A model generated the notes under the pieces. The model was not told the DNA's origin and ran no database searches. It was given only the letters and a program-made list of their open reading frames with translations. From Pandoraea sp. (GTDB taxonomy: Bacteria; Pseudomonadota; Gammaproteobacteria; Burkholderiales; Burkholderiaceae): a stretch of 64,000 nucleotides of DNA. Shown here one piece after another: positions 56,815-64,000 of this stretch. The stretch's first letter is position 1. Every line of letters begins with the position of its first letter. The stretch covers positions 1 through 64,000 of the forward strand of contig JARLJF010000072.1 in NCBI GenBank assembly GCA_031291335.1. The letters are read 5' to 3'. The position numbers and the translations under genes are program-made.

Positions 56815-58791
56815 ATGCTTTATCCGACCGAGTTCGACGTGATTGTTGTGGGTGGCGGCCATGCCGGCACTGAGGCTGCGCTCGCCTCAGCCCGCATGGG
56901 CTGTAAAACACTTCTGCTCACCCATAATATCGAGACGCTCGGTCAGATGAGCTGCAATCCCTCCATTGGCGGGATCGGCAAAGGTCACCTCGTCAAAGAG
57001 GTCGATGCGCTGGGCGGGGCTATGGCGGCCGCGACGGACGAAAGCGGTATTCAGTTTCGTATTTTGAATTCGTCCAAAGGTCCGGCCGTGCGCGCCACTC
57101 GGGCGCAGGCCGACCGGCTTCTTTACAAGCAAGCCATCCGCCATCGCCTCGAGAATCAACCCAATCTCTGGTTGTTCCAGCAAGCCGTTGACGACCTTAT
57201 CGTCGAAGGGGAGCGTGTCGTTGGTGCCATCACCCAGGTTGGGCTGCGCTTCCGCGCCCGTGCCGTCGTGCTGACTGCCGGTACCTTCCTCGATGGCAAG
57301 ATTCACGTCGGACTGAACAACTATGTGGGCGGACGCGCCGGAGATCCGGCCGCCATTAGCCTGTCGGCACGCCTCAAAGAGTTGAAGTTGCCGCAAGGGC
57401 GGTTGAAGACGGGTACGCCGCCGCGTATCGACGGTCGTTCCATCGACTTCTCCGTACTCGAGGAACAGCCGGGTGATCTCGATCCGGTACCCGTTTTCTC
57501 ATTCCTCGGCAGCGCGGAACAACATCCGCGTCAAGTACCGTGCTGGGTCACGCATACCAACGAACGCACGCACGATATCATCCGCGCCGGCCTTGACCGG
57601 TCGCCGATGTACACCGGTGTCATCGAAGGGGTTGGCCCGCGCTATTGTCCGTCGATCGAGGATAAGATCCATCGCTTCGCCGACAAGACGTCGCACCAGA
57701 TCTACCTCGAACCCGAAGGGCTCACGACCAACGAGTTCTACCCCAACGGTATCTCCACCAGTCTGCCTTTCGACGTGCAGCTCGAACTTGTCCGCTCGAT
57801 GAAAGGCATGGAGAACGCCTACATCCTGCGGCCGGGCTACGCCATCGAATACGACTACTTCGATCCACGCGGGCTGCGCAGCTCGCTCGAAACTCGCGTG
57901 ATTTCGGGACTCTTCTTCGCCGGCCAGATCAACGGGACGACCGGCTATGAAGAAGCTGCGGCCCAAGGGCTGCTCGCCGGTATCAACGCTGCGCTGCAAG
58001 TGCAGGGGCGTGAGCCCTGGTGCCCGCGACGCGATCAAGCGTACCTCGGCGTGCTCGTCGACGACCTGATCACACGCGGTGTGTCCGAGCCGTATCGTAT
58101 GTTCACCAGCCGGGCGGAGTATCGCCTGTCGCTGCGTGAGGACAATGCCGATATGCGGCTGACCGAAACCGGGCGCGAACTCGGTGTGGTCGACGATATT
58201 CGTTGGGAAGCGTTCTGCCGCAAACGTGATGCTGTTTCACGTGAAACAGAACGTCTCAAATCGACGTGGGTGAATCCCAAAACCTTCCCGGCTGAAGATT
58301 CGGTGCCGTTGCTCGGTAAAGCCATCGATCACGAATACTCACTGGCCGATCTGCTGCGTCGCCCGGAAGTCGGGTACGACGCGCTGATGGCAGTGCAGGG
58401 CGGCCGCCTTGCGCCCGAAGGGCAACTGTCGGACGATCCGCTGCAAGCCAGCCAGATTCGCGAACAGATCGAGATTGCGGTCAAGTATCAGGGCTATATC
58501 GACCGTCAGGCCGACGAGATCGTACGCAAGGAAGCCAACGAGAACACCGTGCTGCCGGCCAACATCGATTACAACGATGTCCGGGGCCTGTCGATCGAAG
58601 TGCGCCAGAAGCTCAACGCACAGCGGCCTGAGACGCTCGGACAGGCATCGCGCATCTCCGGTGTGACGCCCGCCGCGATCTCGTTGCTGATGATCCACCT
58701 CAAGAAGGGACTCGGACGCCGCCGCGCGTCGGAGGACACGACTGCCGCCACCGCCACCGCCACCGGTGATGACGGTCAGCACGCAGCCTGA
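56815..58791 (+). CDS. mnmG: tRNA uridine-5-carboxymethylaminomethyl modification enzyme MnmG
   Basis: 658 residues. The FAD fold is [15 protein letters not shown] at the N-terminus, and [18 protein letters not shown] and [18 protein letters not shown] are signature blocks. With MnmE it installs the cmnm5 group on wobble uridine 34 of several tRNAs. The C-terminal helical domain ends in a low-complexity Ala/Thr-rich tail. The gene starts after the parS array and encodes a perfect parS at residues about 474-478 (VSRET). It leads the mnmG-rsmG-parAB block found next to many origins. Confidence 0.97.
   Translation: MLYPTEFDVIVVGGGHAGTEAALASARMGCKTLLLTHNIETLGQMSCNPSIGGIGKGHLVKEVDALGGAMAAATDESGIQFRILNSSKGPAVRATRAQADRLLYKQAIRHRLENQPNLWLFQQAVDDLIVEGERVVGAITQVGLRFRARAVVLTAGTFLDGKIHVGLNNYVGGRAGDPAAISLSARLKELKLPQGRLKTGTPPRIDGRSIDFSVLEEQPGDLDPVPVFSFLGSAEQHPRQVPCWVTHTNERTHDIIRAGLDRSPMYTGVIEGVGPRYCPSIEDKIHRFADKTSHQIYLEPEGLTTNEFYPNGISTSLPFDVQLELVRSMKGMENAYILRPGYAIEYDYFDPRGLRSSLETRVISGLFFAGQINGTTGYEEAAAQGLLAGINAALQVQGREPWCPRRDQAYLGVLVDDLITRGVSEPYRMFTSRAEYRLSLREDNADMRLTETGRELGVVDDIRWEAFCRKRDAVSRETERLKSTWVNPKTFPAEDSVPLLGKAIDHEYSLADLLRRPEVGYDALMAVQGGRLAPEGQLSDDPLQASQIREQIEIAVKYQGYIDRQADEIVRKEANENTVLPANIDYNDVRGLSIEVRQKLNAQRPETLGQASRISGVTPAAISLLMIHLKKGLGRRRASEDTTAATATATGDDGQHAA
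58234..58247. other. Perfect parS inside mnmG
   Basis: Full 16-mer TGTTTCACGTGAAACA at 58233-58248, read in frame as V-S-R-E-T. It is about 1.57 kb beyond the last array site and outside the 228-bp register. Confidence 0.92.
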
Positions 58792-58803
58792 CGCGGAGAC
58801 CTC

Positions 58804-59484
58804 ATGACTGATCCGCGAAGGACTGCCGCGAACGGCGGCAACGACCTGGCTACGCTATTGGCAGACGGTATCCGGCAACTGGGCTTGTCCATCAACGATG
58901 AACAGCAGGCCCGTCTGCTCGAGTTCCAGGCGTTGCTGGCGAAATGGAATGCCGCATTGCAGATGACCTCGATCCGCGATCCGCGACAGATGGTCATCAA
59001 GCACCTGCTCGACTCCCTCTCGATACTGCCGCGCCTCGATCATGAGCCGATTTCACGTGTGCTTGACGTCGGCTCAGGTGGCGGGCTGCCCGGTGTCGTG
59101 CTCGCGATCGTGCGCCCCGACTGGCAAGTAACGGTGAATGACATCGTTCACAAGAAGACCGCTTTCCTCACGCAAGCGCGTGCGACGTTCAAGCTGACCA
59201 ACCTGACGGTCGTGACCGGGCGGGTCGAATCGCTCGTCATCGGCAAGGAAGTGCCTGCACCGTTTGACGCGATCGTCTCGCGTGCCTTCGCCGAATTGTC
59301 CGATTTCGTGACGCTCGCTCGCAATTTGCTCGCCCCGGACGGCAGTTTCTGGGCCATGAAAGGTGTGGCGGCCGAAAGTGAACTTGCGCTGCCGACCGGG
59401 TGTGAGTTGGTCGAACGTTTGGCACTGAACGTGCCGTTTCTTGACGCCGAGCGTCATTTGCTCCGCGTAAAGGTGACGGCATGA
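58804..59484 (+). CDS. rsmG: 16S rRNA guanine-527 N7-methyltransferase
   Basis: 226 residues. The SAM-binding loop [16 protein letters not shown] is exact for RsmG (GidB) and FDAIVSRAF is the conserved active-site strand. It methylates G527 of 16S rRNA; loss gives low-level streptomycin resistance in many bacteria. It lies 12 bases after mnmG and its stop overlaps the lipocalin start (ATGA), so all are probably on one transcript. Confidence 0.96.
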   Translation: MTDPRRTAANGGNDLATLLADGIRQLGLSINDEQQARLLEFQALLAKWNAALQMTSIRDPRQMVIKHLLDSLSILPRLDHEPISRVLDVGSGGGLPGVVLAIVRPDWQVTVNDIVHKKTAFLTQARATFKLTNLTVVTGRVESLVIGKEVPAPFDAIVSRAFAELSDFVTLARNLLAPDGSFWAMKGVAAESELALPTGCELVERLALNVPFLDAERHLLRVKVTA

Positions 59485-60065
59485 ACACAGTGACTCGTTG
59501 GATGGGCGCCGCCATGCTGGGGTTGTCGGTGGTGGCCGCTGTTGCCTGGGCGCAATCCGGGCAGGAATCGCTGACGACCCGCGTGCGTCCGGTGCAGAAG
59601 ATCGATAAGGCGCGCTATGTCGGCACCTGGTACGAAATAGCACGCTACCCGAATTTCTTCGAGCGAAAATGTGTGTCGGACGTGACCGCGGAGTACGTGG
59701 CACGTGCGGATGGCAGGATCGACGTCACGAACAAATGCCGTAAAGAAGACGGTACCTGGGTCAGCGATGCGGGCCAGGCTCGCACCGACGGGCAGGGCAC
59801 CGGTACGGCGCGTTTCAAAGTCACTTTCGCGCCCGATTGGTTGCGCTGGATTCCCTGGCTTTGGGCGAACTACTGGGTTATCGTGCTCGACGGCGACTAC
59901 CAGTTTGCCGCTGTCGGAGAGCCGAGCCGTGAGTACCTCTGGATACTCTCGCGCACGCCGACGCTCGACGAAAATGCACTGAATCAAATGCGTGCCCAGT
60001 TGCGTAAGCAGGGCTATGACACCGACAAACTGGTGTTGACGCCCCAAAAGGCGAGCGCCCCCTGA
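59481..60065 (+). CDS. Periplasmic lipocalin (Blc-like)
   Basis: 194 residues. A signal peptide ends near AWAQ; there is no lipobox, so it is probably soluble in the periplasm, unlike E. coli Blc. The lipocalin GxW signature is [14 protein letters not shown], and [11 protein letters not shown] and YLWILSRTP are the second and third conserved regions. Such proteins carry lysophospholipids or other lipids. It is embedded between rsmG (4-base overlap) and parA, an unexpected place for an envelope gene. Confidence 0.93.
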   Translation: MNTVTRWMGAAMLGLSVVAAVAWAQSGQESLTTRVRPVQKIDKARYVGTWYEIARYPNFFERKCVSDVTAEYVARADGRIDVTNKCRKEDGTWVSDAGQARTDGQGTGTARFKVTFAPDWLRWIPWLWANYWVIVLDGDYQFAAVGEPSREYLWILSRTPTLDENALNQMRAQLRKQGYDTDKLVLTPQKASAP

Positions 60066-60269
60066 GCACAGCGCGCCGGCGCATCTGACGCCGGCCAGCA
60101 AGCGCAATAACTGAGCTTTGCTCAGAAAATCGAATTTGCGGGATGTATCGGTAAGCGGGCGGCAAGTCGGCCGTCGCTGGCAGTCAGGCGAGTTCGCACG
60201 ACCGGTGTTATCCCGGCATCATCTGCATCAATTGCATCAACACGGCAGCATTCGGAGGACTACATCGGC

Positions 60270-61040
60270 ATGGCGAAAATTTTCTGCGTGGCCAATCAGA
60301 AGGGCGGCGTCGGCAAGACGACCACCACGGTGAACCTCGCTGCCGGACTGGCGTCGCACGGGCAGCGGGTCTTGTTGGTCGACCTCGATCCCCAGGGCAA
60401 TGCGACGATGGGCAGCGGTATCGACAAGGCCGCACTCGAGTCGAGCGTGTACGAAGTGCTGGTCGACGGTGCCGATGTGACAACGAGCTGCCAGCGCTCG
60501 GAGTCCGGGAGTTACGACGTGCTGCCCGCAAACCGCGAACTGGCCGGCGCCGACGTGGAACTCGTCTCGCTCGAGAACCGCGACACGCGACTGAAGCAGG
60601 CGCTCGCCAAGGTCGACGACGCCTACGACTTCGTTCTCATCGACTGCCCGCCGACACTCTCCCTGCTCACCCTCAACGGGTTGTGCGCGGCACATGGCGT
60701 GATCATTCCGATGCAGTGCGAGTATTTCGCGCTGGAAGGGCTGTCGGATCTCGTCAACACGATCAAGCAGGTGCACGCGAATCTGAATCGTGACCTGAAG
60801 GTCATCGGCCTGTTGCGCGTGATGTTCGATCCGCGCATCACGCTGCAGCAACAAGTCTCGGAGCAGCTCAAGGAGCACTTCGGCGACAAGGTTTTCAACG
60901 CGATCATTCCGCGCAACGTGCGGCTCGCCGAAGCGCCGAGTTACGGCATGCCGGGCGTCGTCTTCGATCCCGCGTCGCGCGGCGCGAAGGCGTATCTGCA
61001 ATTCGGCGCGGAAATGATCGCGCGCATTCAAACTATGTAA
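60270..61040 (+). CDS. parA: Chromosome partitioning ATPase ParA (Soj)
   Basis: 256 residues without an N-terminal DNA-binding extension, the chromosomal (Soj) type. The deviant Walker A is KGGVGKTT (Lys11 and Lys16), Walker A' is DLDPQGNA and Walker B is LIDCPPTLSLLT. It forms ATP-dependent dimers on DNA and pulls ParB-parS complexes apart. GGAGGA lies upstream of the ATG. parB follows after 27 bases. The roughly 200-base gap before it may carry its own promoter. Confidence 0.97.
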   Translation: MAKIFCVANQKGGVGKTTTTVNLAAGLASHGQRVLLVDLDPQGNATMGSGIDKAALESSVYEVLVDGADVTTSCQRSESGSYDVLPANRELAGADVELVSLENRDTRLKQALAKVDDAYDFVLIDCPPTLSLLTLNGLCAAHGVIIPMQCEYFALEGLSDLVNTIKQVHANLNRDLKVIGLLRVMFDPRITLQQQVSEQLKEHFGDKVFNAIIPRNVRLAEAPSYGMPGVVFDPASRGAKAYLQFGAEMIARIQTM

Positions 61041-61067
61041 GGCGCAATCGCGCAGGAACGCATTGTC

Positions 61068-61967
61068 ATGGCGACCAAGACCAACGCACTGAAAAAAAAG
61101 GGCCTGGGCCGCGGCCTCGAAGCGCTGCTCGGCGCACACGCCGATAATCACAACGGCGCGACCGAGGCAGGCGCCGACGGCGCGCCGTCGGTGATGTCGC
61201 TCGAGCGTCTTCAGGCCGGCAAGTATCAACCGCGCACGCGCATGGATGAAGGCGCATTGCAGGAACTCGCCGCGAGCATTCGCGCGCAAGGCCTGATGCA
61301 GCCGATTCTGGTGCGTCGTGTCGATGGTGAGAAGTACGAAATTATTGCAGGCGAACGCCGCTTCCGCGCCGCACGCATTGCCGGACTGGCCGAAGTGCCG
61401 GTACTCGTGCGCGACGTGCCCGATGAAGCCGCCGCCGCCATGGCGCTCATCGAGAATATTCAGCGCGAAGACCTGAATCCGCTCGAAGAGGCGCAGGGCA
61501 TTCAGCGCCTGCTTGGTGAATTCAATTACACGCACGAACAGGCGGCCGAGTCGCTCGGTCGCTCGCGCAGTGCGGTGTCGAACCTGCTGCGTCTGCTCAA
61601 TCTCGCGCAGCCGGTGCAGACGATGCTGCTTGCCGGCGATCTTGACATGGGACACGCACGTGCGTTGCTTGCTGTCGATGCGGCCACGCAGATCACGCTT
61701 GCCAATCAAGTCGTGAACAAGCGGCTGTCGGTGCGCGACACCGAACGGATCGTCAATGCGTCGCTCAAGCCGCAGGGCGACGGCATTCGTCGTCGTTCGG
61801 CGGAAGAGGGTGGTCGCGATGTGACGCGTCTTGAAGACGAGCTGTCGGATCTGCTCGCGTCGACCGTCAAGATCAAGGTCGGCCGCAAAGGCGCCGGACA
61901 ACTCATGATCGAATTCGGCAGCCTCGATGCGCTCGATGGTATTCTTGCGCGCATTCGTGCCGAGTAA
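61068..61967 (+). CDS. parB: Chromosome partitioning protein ParB (Spo0J)
   Basis: 299 residues. The N-terminal ParB/CTPase domain has GERRFR at residues 95-100. The helix-turn-helix (about 154-178, HEQAAESLGRSRSAVSNLLRLL) reads parS and a C-terminal dimerisation domain follows. Chromosomal ParB proteins bind TGTTTCACGTGAAACA, load as CTP-bound clamps and slide along flanking DNA. The twelve parS-type sites within 13 kb to the left are its expected targets. Confidence 0.97.
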   Translation: MATKTNALKKKGLGRGLEALLGAHADNHNGATEAGADGAPSVMSLERLQAGKYQPRTRMDEGALQELAASIRAQGLMQPILVRRVDGEKYEIIAGERRFRAARIAGLAEVPVLVRDVPDEAAAAMALIENIQREDLNPLEEAQGIQRLLGEFNYTHEQAAESLGRSRSAVSNLLRLLNLAQPVQTMLLAGDLDMGHARALLAVDAATQITLANQVVNKRLSVRDTERIVNASLKPQGDGIRRRSAEEGGRDVTRLEDELSDLLASTVKIKVGRKGAGQLMIEFGSLDALDGILARIRAE

Positions 61968-61991
61968 ATTCGGTCTCCTGATTATCTCTCC

Positions 61992-63209
61992 GTGACCGAG
62001 CCCGCTGGCAAACCGGCAGGACAGACAAGGCCGACGGCGCCGGACGGCGCCCCTGCGAGCGCATCGTCGTCGGGCACGGCAACGACGCGTGTTCTGCGCG
62101 TTTTGCGCACGACTTACGATCGTGTGCGCAGCGATCGCGTGCTGCTCGTTCTGCTCATCGGATTCGTCATCCTGCAGGTCGTTCGGCCCGCGAGCGTTGG
62201 TGAGCTTTTCACGCGCATCGATCAACACACAATCCTCACGCTCGCAGGCTTGTTGATGCTGACGCGCGCCATCGATCAGAGCGGTTTTCTCGATTGGCTC
62301 GCCCAGCGGCTGCTGCGGTCGTTTCGCACCGAGCGACGTCTCGCGTTGTTGATGGTGACGTTCGCCGCCGGGCTCTCCACGCTGTTGACCAACGACGTCG
62401 CCCTCTTTGCTGTCGTACCGCTCGCGCAGTCGCTTGCGCGGATTGCGCCCGTGAGGATCGAGCGGCTGATCATCTTCCTCGCGTTGGCGGTGAACGCGGG
62501 TTCGAGTCTCACGCCGCTTGGCAATCCGCAAAACCTCTTTCTCTGGCAACGCAGCGGCATGGGCTTCGGCGCATTCGTGGTCATGATGACGCCGCTCACG
62601 CTCGCTCTCATGGCTGTACTGCTCGTGACGTGCGCGCTGGCGTTCGATTCGCGCGTGCTGCATTTTCAGCGACGCGGCCCGAGGCATGACGTGCGCTGGA
62701 TGCTGCTGTGGATCGCCCTGGCGCTGTTCATTGCCTTCGTCGCGCTGGCAGACCATGGGTATGCCGGGTGGGCTTGCGCAGGCGTGGCGGTGGTGCTGCT
62801 CGCCGTACGTCGCAACGCGGTGCTCGGCATCGACTGGCTGCTGCTGGCGATTTTCGTGCTGATGTTCGTCGTACTGCGCGGTGTGGCCGGCTTACCGGAA
62901 GTGCGCGCCATCCTGGGGCATGTGGATTTCTCGGGGGCAGGGATGTCCTATGCGGGGGCGGCAGTACTCTCCCAATTCATCAGCAACGTGCCCGCCGCGA
63001 TCCTGCTCGCCGAGTACAGCCACAACTGGCCGGCACTCGCGCATGGCGTGGCCGTGGGCGGCTTCGGCCTGGCGATTGGTTCGTTGGCCAACCTGATCGC
63101 ATTGCGCATGGCGAAATCGGAAAAAATCTGGTGGCACTTTCATTGGCTTTCCATTCCGTTTTACCTGGTGGCACTTTTCGTTGGGTTTATGGCCCTGAAA
63201 TGGGTATGA
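61992..63209 (+). CDS. Ion transporter of the ArsB/NhaD/SLC13-like superfamily
   Basis: 405 residues with about eleven helices after a hydrophilic Pro/Ala/Ser-rich leader of 35 residues. The duplicated hairpin motifs are LLTNDVALFAVVPL and NAGSSLTPLGNPQNLFLW in the first half, and SQFISNVPAAILLAEY in the second, the pattern of anion or sodium/proton transporters. The substrate could be arsenite, dicarboxylate or Na+/H+. It starts with GTG at 61992, about 25 bases after parB, so it may be at the end of the par transcript. Confidence 0.82.
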   Translation: MTEPAGKPAGQTRPTAPDGAPASASSSGTATTRVLRVLRTTYDRVRSDRVLLVLLIGFVILQVVRPASVGELFTRIDQHTILTLAGLLMLTRAIDQSGFLDWLAQRLLRSFRTERRLALLMVTFAAGLSTLLTNDVALFAVVPLAQSLARIAPVRIERLIIFLALAVNAGSSLTPLGNPQNLFLWQRSGMGFGAFVVMMTPLTLALMAVLLVTCALAFDSRVLHFQRRGPRHDVRWMLLWIALALFIAFVALADHGYAGWACAGVAVVLLAVRRNAVLGIDWLLLAIFVLMFVVLRGVAGLPEVRAILGHVDFSGAGMSYAGAAVLSQFISNVPAAILLAEYSHNWPALAHGVAVGGFGLAIGSLANLIALRMAKSEKIWWHFHWLSIPFYLVALFVGFMALKWV

Positions 63210-63359
63210 TCACGCACCGAACCCCGTCAGGGTGCAGGGATCGTGCAGCGTTCATCAGGAATGCCGCGTTGCACCATGAGTAAAATCGCGCTCCGTGAGA
63301 GTTGGCGCCAAATCGAAGCATGCACTGCACAATTTCGGCGAATTTGTTGCGCGTTTCGA

Positions 63360-63389
63360 TTGACTGGGGTTCGTAATGTCCCGTAAAAT
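63360..63389 (+). promoter_or_regulatory. Putative promoter of the atp operon
   Basis: TTGACT (63360-63365), an 18-base spacer and TAAAAT (63384-63389). It overlaps the alternative atpI start at 63376, which argues for the downstream start at 63454. Confidence 0.6.
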
Positions 63390-63453
63390 CTCGCGGATTT
63401 ATCTGCTTGAAGAGCCCATTCGTTTTGCACGAGTCGGGCGGGGAGGCAACGAG

Positions 63454-63957
63454 ATGACCGTAGAAAACCGGTCGAACTTGGAACCGAAACCGCAAGCGCC
63501 GGCACATGCAGCATCAGAGGTTTGGGACGACGAGCAGGAGCAAGAAACAATCGTTCCGCTCACGCGTGCGCAGGCCGAGCGCCTGTTCGGTCCCGATGTG
63601 GGGCGCGCATCCCGTGTGACTCCATTCAGGGTGGTGGGAGCCCAGGTACTGCTGTCGCTGGTAGCGACACTGGCCTGGTGGTTACTCTCGGCATCGCCAC
63701 GAGACGCGGCGGTGTCCGCATGGCTGGGCGGCATGATCGGTTGGATACCGGGCGCATTGTTTGCGCTGCGGTTAAGGATGTCAGGTGATCGTCTTTCCGT
63801 CAGTTCGTTAGTGATGGGAGAGGCGGTCAAGGTAGTAACGACGATTGCATTGTTGGTGGCGGTAGCGTTCGGCTATTCCGGAGTTCACTGGGTAGCGTTC
63901 CTCGTCACCTTCGTACTGACGCTGAAGGCCTATTGGCTTGCGATGGTACTGAAGTAG
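63454..63957 (+). CDS. atpI: ATP synthase subunit I
   Basis: 167 residues from the ATG at 63454 (GGGAGGC upstream). An acidic N-terminus (VWDDEQEQETIVPL) is followed by four membrane helices; the central WLGGMIGWIPGALFALRL and the last AFLVTFVLTLKAYWLAMVL fit the AtpI/Atp1 family. AtpI helps assemble the c-ring and is the first gene of most bacterial atp operons, which should continue beyond the window. A longer frame from 63376 exists but overlaps the promoter-like elements. Confidence 0.88.
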   Translation: MTVENRSNLEPKPQAPAHAASEVWDDEQEQETIVPLTRAQAERLFGPDVGRASRVTPFRVVGAQVLLSLVATLAWWLLSASPRDAAVSAWLGGMIGWIPGALFALRLRMSGDRLSVSSLVMGEAVKVVTTIALLVAVAFGYSGVHWVAFLVTFVLTLKAYWLAMVLK

Positions 63958-64000
63958 CGGTGAGAAAGCCGCTCACGCGTCGTCACGCTACCGTGTGCGG

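Noticed and set aside
59050-59063. Half parS-like sequence in rsmG (TTTCACGTGTG)
   Set aside because: Only one half matches; the other half-site is lost.

Overview
This 64 kb window looks like the origin-proximal part of a Burkholderiaceae chromosome, with Pandoraea or a close relative as my best guess. The evidence is high GC, mostly short gaps between genes, gene families typical of Burkholderiales, and the block mnmG-rsmG-parA-parB-atpI at the right end, which leads towards the ATP synthase operon. The genus is an inference from overall gene content, not from a marker gene. I saw no rRNA, tRNA, insertion sequence, prophage or CRISPR array.

Left part (0.2-8.1 kb): a CPA2 cation/proton antiporter and YbdK; a non-coding stretch of about 1.4 kb with a cluster of DnaA boxes (2.89-3.12 kb); a MarR regulator with a cysteine-rich tail; a SET-domain protein; phenylalanine hydroxylase and its pterin dehydratase (phhA, phhB) divergent from an Lrp-type regulator; and a small FUSC-type membrane protein. 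From 8.3 to 17.3 kb lies an envelope block of bacterial alpha-2-macroglobulin, a YhhN-type membrane protein and PBP1C. Next come a delta-1-pyrroline-2-carboxylate reductase-like gene and a complete haem uptake operon hmuRSTUV on the minus strand, with a Fur-box-like site upstream.

Middle (25.5-41.2 kb): an Lrp regulator divergent from a giant single-chain indolepyruvate ferredoxin oxidoreductase; trpS; two unrecognised minus-strand genes that may encode secreted or effector-like proteins; an amidohydrolase with an MFS transporter; fumC with a LysR gene; and a second LysR divergent from a GMC oxidoreductase. From 41.7 to 54.1 kb there are two branched-chain/amide/aromatic (HAAT) ABC transporters. 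The second contains a permease-ATPase fusion and is interleaved with a MarR (HpaR-like) regulator. A TSUP permease separates the two systems.

Right part (54.15-64 kb): the most striking region. A second DnaA-box cluster (54.25-54.42 kb) is followed by about 2.3 kb with no credible gene that carries eleven parS-type sites. Nine of them recur every 226-231 bp as part of diverged tandem repeats of about 228 bp, and each complete unit carries a second conserved motif 61-62 bp after the start of its parS. A twelfth, perfect parS lies inside mnmG. Downstream are mnmG, rsmG, a periplasmic lipocalin, parA, parB, an ion transporter and atpI. Together these form a dense origin/centromere segment: ParB made here would load on the adjacent parS array, and the flanking DnaA boxes mark it as a candidate replication origin or DnaA-binding locus.
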